A stretch of DNA of 30,518 bases from 13-2-20CM-68-14 sp046733295 (GTDB lineage: Bacteria; Actinomycetota; Thermoleophilia; Gaiellales; Gaiellaceae). The position numbers and the translations under genes are program-made. The stretch spans positions 1 to 30,518 of the forward strand of contig JBKPOY010000043.1 of the NCBI GenBank assembly GCA_046733295.1, read 5' to 3'. This document shows, piece after piece, positions 28,352 through 30,518 of the stretch (position 1 is the stretch's first letter; every line of letters starts with the position of its first letter). The notes under the pieces were generated by a model, which saw only the letters and a list, made by a program, of their open reading frames with translations, was not told the DNA's origin and did no database searches.

Positions 28352-29644
28352 GTGCAGAAGTACGTCCTGAGCGAGCTCGACACGGGCGAGCGGGTGATCT
28401 CGGAGCGGCTCGACCACGTCCGCTCGGTCGCGATCGGCTTCTGGATCGGCGCCGGCTCGCGCGACGAGAAGGCCGACCGCGCGGGCGTCTCGCACTTCAT
28501 CGAGCACCTGCTCTTCAAGGGCACCGCCACCTACTCGGCCCAGGAGATCGCGGAGGTGTTCGACACGCTCGGCGGCGAGCTGAACGCCGCTACCTCGCGC
28601 GAGCACACGGTCGTCTACGCCCGCGTTCCCGACGAGGAGCTGCAAACCGCGCTCGACGTCATGGGGGAGATGGTGTTCGCGCCCCAGTTCCTGGAGCTCG
28701 ACGCCGAGCGCGAGGTCGTGCTCGAGGAGATCGCGATGTACGAGGATCAGCCGCAGGAGCTCGTGCACGACCTGATTCAAGAGGCGACGTTCGGCTCGCA
28801 TCCGCTCGGGCGGCCCGTGATCGGCACGCGGGAGGTGATCGAGTCGCTCGGCAGACGCGCAATCACGTCGTACCACCGCTCGATGTACTTCCCGGGAAAC
28901 GTGGTCGTGGCGGCGGCCGGAAACATCAAGCACGACACGCTGCTGCAGCTCCTGAACCGCGCCCAGATGAAAGCGCTCGAGGCGCCCCAGAAGAAAGGGC
29001 CGCGCGTGCGTCGGCCGCTGGTGAGGGCTCCGGCGCCCGGCGTTCGCTTCCAGCGCAAGGACACCGAGCAGTACCACCTCTGCCTGGCGGCGCCGGGAAT
29101 CTCGCGCTCCGATCGGCGGCGGTTCGCCGCGTCGCTGCTCGATGGGATCCTCGGCGGCTCGGCCTCCTCACGCCTCTTCCAGGAGATCCGCGAGAAGCGG
29201 GGGATGGCCTACGCGGTCTACAGCTTCGCGTCGCAGTACACGGACACCGGCCAGGTCGGCGTCTACATCGGCACCCGCGAGGAGAACCTGCGGGAATGCC
29301 TCGAGATCACGCGTGAGCAGATCGAGGACATCGCTGCGGGGAACCTCCGGCCGGACGAGCTCGAGCGGGCGAAGGCGAATCTCAAGGGCCGGATCATGCT
29401 CTCGATGGAGTCGACCTCGAACCGGATGAGCCGGCTCGGCAAGTCGCTGATCTCGGACACGGAGCTCCTGTCGATCGAGCGGATCATCGCCGAGATCGAG
29501 GCCGTCGAGCCGGACGAGCTCGCGGAGCTGGCCGGCGTCCTGCTGGCGCCTGAGAAGCTCTCGGCGGCCGGGATCGGCCCGAGCGAGCGGCGCTTCCTCT
29601 CCGCGGTGCAGCGCGTGAATCCGGAGCTGGCGAAGGCGGCATGA
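28352..29644 (+). CDS. M16 family zinc metallopeptidase
   Basis: 430-residue single-chain pitrilysin/processing-peptidase relative. The inverted zinc motif HxxEH is H48-FIE-H52 in SHFIEHLLFKGT, with the distal Glu supplied by the EREVVLEEIAMYEDQP helix (about residues 123-137). The C-terminal half contains the R/Y-type EKRGMAYAVYSF block for substrate binding. Such genes consistently follow pnp in Actinobacteria; the physiological substrate is unknown. GTG 28352 is the start; 50-bp gap from pnp. An imperfect 20-bp tandem duplication spans its stop and the dapB start. Confidence 0.93.
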   Translation: MQKYVLSELDTGERVISERLDHVRSVAIGFWIGAGSRDEKADRAGVSHFIEHLLFKGTATYSAQEIAEVFDTLGGELNAATSREHTVVYARVPDEELQTALDVMGEMVFAPQFLELDAEREVVLEEIAMYEDQPQELVHDLIQEATFGSHPLGRPVIGTREVIESLGRRAITSYHRSMYFPGNVVVAAAGNIKHDTLLQLLNRAQMKALEAPQKKGPRVRRPLVRAPAPGVRFQRKDTEQYHLCLAAPGISRSDRRRFAASLLDGILGGSASSRLFQEIREKRGMAYAVYSFASQYTDTGQVGVYIGTREENLRECLEITREQIEDIAAGNLRPDELERAKANLKGRIMLSMESTSNRMSRLGKSLISDTELLSIERIIAEIEAVEPDELAELAGVLLAPEKLSAAGIGPSERRFLSAVQRVNPELAKAA

Positions 29645-29660
29645 AGTCGGCAAAGGCCGC

Positions 29661-30305
29661 GTGAACGTCGTCTTTTTCGGCCACCGCGGCAAGGTGGGCG
29701 CAGCGGTGGCGCCGGCTCTCGAGGCCGCGGGGCACGAGGTGCGGGGGATCGGGCGCGGCGACGCGGTCGACGTCGCCGGAGCCGACGCGGCTCTCGACTT
29801 CACGGAGCCGCAGGCTGCGGCCGAAAACGTCCGGGTTGCGCTGGAGGGAGGGGTCGCCGCGATCGTCGGCACGTCCGGCGTGGGTGGCCGCGAGCTCGAG
29901 CAGCTCGACGAGCTGGCGCTGGAGCGGTCGCTGCCGCTTCTCGTCGTGCCGAACTTCGCGATCGGGGCTGTCTTGATGATGCGGTTCGCGGCCGAGGCCG
30001 CGGAGCATCTCCCGCGCGGCGAGATCGTCGAGCTCCACCACGAAGGTAAGAAGGACGCGCCCTCCGGCACCGCGCGCGCGACGGCGGCCAGGATGCCGGG
30101 CGATCCGGCGATCCACTCGGTCCGGCTGCCGGGTCTCTTGGCGCACCAGGAGGTGCTCCTGGGCGGGGAGGGCCAGCTCCTGACGATCCGGCACGACACA
30201 CTGTCGCGCGAGGCCTTCGTCCCGGGCGTCCTGCTCGCGCTCGAGAAGCTGCAGACGCTCCCCCCGGGCCTGACCGTCGGCCTCGACCGTCTCCTCGGCG
30301 CATGA
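29661..30305 (+). CDS. dapB: 4-hydroxy-tetrahydrodipicolinate reductase, short form
   Basis: 214-residue NAD(P)H-dependent reductase of lysine/diaminopimelate synthesis. The nucleotide loop is G7-HRGKV-G13, followed by LDFTEP and GTSG. The catalytic region is ELHHEGKKDAPSGTA (H126, H127, K131), and LPGLLAHQEVLLGGEGQLLTIRHD completes the substrate domain. It is 30-50 residues shorter than usual because the linker between SGTA and HSVRLPG is only about 13 residues. GTG 29661 begins 16 bp after the M16 stop. The adjacent genes fit the conserved pnp-M16-dapB order. Confidence 0.93.
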   Translation: MNVVFFGHRGKVGAAVAPALEAAGHEVRGIGRGDAVDVAGADAALDFTEPQAAAENVRVALEGGVAAIVGTSGVGGRELEQLDELALERSLPLLVVPNFAIGAVLMMRFAAEAAEHLPRGEIVELHHEGKKDAPSGTARATAARMPGDPAIHSVRLPGLLAHQEVLLGGEGQLLTIRHDTLSREAFVPGVLLALEKLQTLPPGLTVGLDRLLGA

Positions 30306-30518
30306 GGCCGGGTCCATTGCCGCCGTGGCCGTTCGAAACGCGTGCGCGATGCGTTGCGCCTCAGTCACGGTGTCCGACACTCCTCGCGGCGCCTCGGAAG
30401 CGGCTGCGGGCGGGCTCCGGAACAGCGTTTGGGGAAGCTTCGTCACGTTTCCGTAACGGTGTCCGACGTGAGGACAGGGGGGTTACAGCCAGGTGAGGAT
30501 CGGCCGCGTCGGCGAGGG
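30306..30518. other. Downstream intergenic region with repeats; possible gene start at the edge
   Basis: No reliable gene up to about 30490. The 12-mer ACGGTGTCCGAC occurs twice (30367-30378 and 30456-30467). The first is part of the palindrome GTGTCcGACAC (30370-30380). An imperfect inverted repeat CGTCACG-tttc-CGTAACG lies at 30441-30458. A GTG at 30493 opens a frame (MRIGRVGEG) that runs off the edge and could be the next gene; too short to identify. Confidence 0.4.

Noticed and set aside
30302..30496. 64-residue open frame after dapB
   Set aside because: Arg/Pro-rich, overlaps repeats and palindromes, no ribosome-binding site or similarity.
1..30518. CRISPR arrays, tRNA or rRNA genes, insertion sequences
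   Set aside because: Looked for regular repeats, cloverleaf-like elements, and transposase motifs; none seen.

Overview
This window reads as a chromosomal piece of a high-GC actinobacterium, most likely a deep-branching class such as Thermoleophilia. That placement is an inference from gene content and order. The strongest indicators are an actinobacterial-type integration host factor (mIHF) next to gmk-rpoZ-coaBC, the rimP-nusA-ylxR-infB / ylxP-rbfA-nrnA-truB-ribF translation cluster, and the rpsO-pnp-M16 peptidase-dapB order. Most genes are essential housekeeping genes with start/stop overlaps of about 4 bp.

Layout. 1-1632: tail of a probable carB, then pyrK and pyrD (pyrimidine synthesis). 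1667-4048: mihF, gmk, rpoZ, coaBC. 4048-9488: a tightly coupled MoxR ATPase / DUF58 / membrane transglutaminase module that continues into a sugar-nucleotidyltransferase-like gene and a TPR protein. 9485-11194 (minus strand): a PilB/GspE-type pilus or secretion ATPase. 11227-11670: dtd. 11793-13071: three small uncharacterised helical proteins, two of them paralogues with a shared ARWLILPA core and an Arg-rich tail. They are followed by a decayed copy of the dtd 3' end and a 630-bp gene-free stretch. 13703-17964: rimP-nusA-ylxR-infB, preceded by a compact leader with mutually exclusive hairpins. 17975-19183 (minus): a secreted LVIVD-repeat protein that splits the infB-rbfA cluster. 19238-22442: ylxP, rbfA, nrnA, truB, ribF. 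22537-22770: a zinc-ribbon protein whose 3' end overlaps a minus-strand ggt-like gene (22709-24097), itself coupled to a serine beta-lactamase-fold gene (24094-25350). 25451-30305: rpsO, pnp, an M16 peptidase and dapB.

Functionally the window combines nucleotide and cofactor synthesis, transcription elongation and translation initiation factors, RNA decay, and an envelope or peptide-processing component. The signals I find most worth following up are four. (1) The rimP-nusA leader has a terminator hairpin and an overlapping antiterminator, suggesting attenuation. (2) The three-gene small-protein island is bracketed by a 43-bp near-perfect duplication of the dtd 3' end. (3) Minus-10-like hexamers repeatedly lie 5-10 nt before start codons, implying widespread leaderless mRNAs. 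(4) NusA carries a Cys/His finger and a long acidic tail. No rRNA, tRNA, CRISPR array, transposase or integrase was seen.
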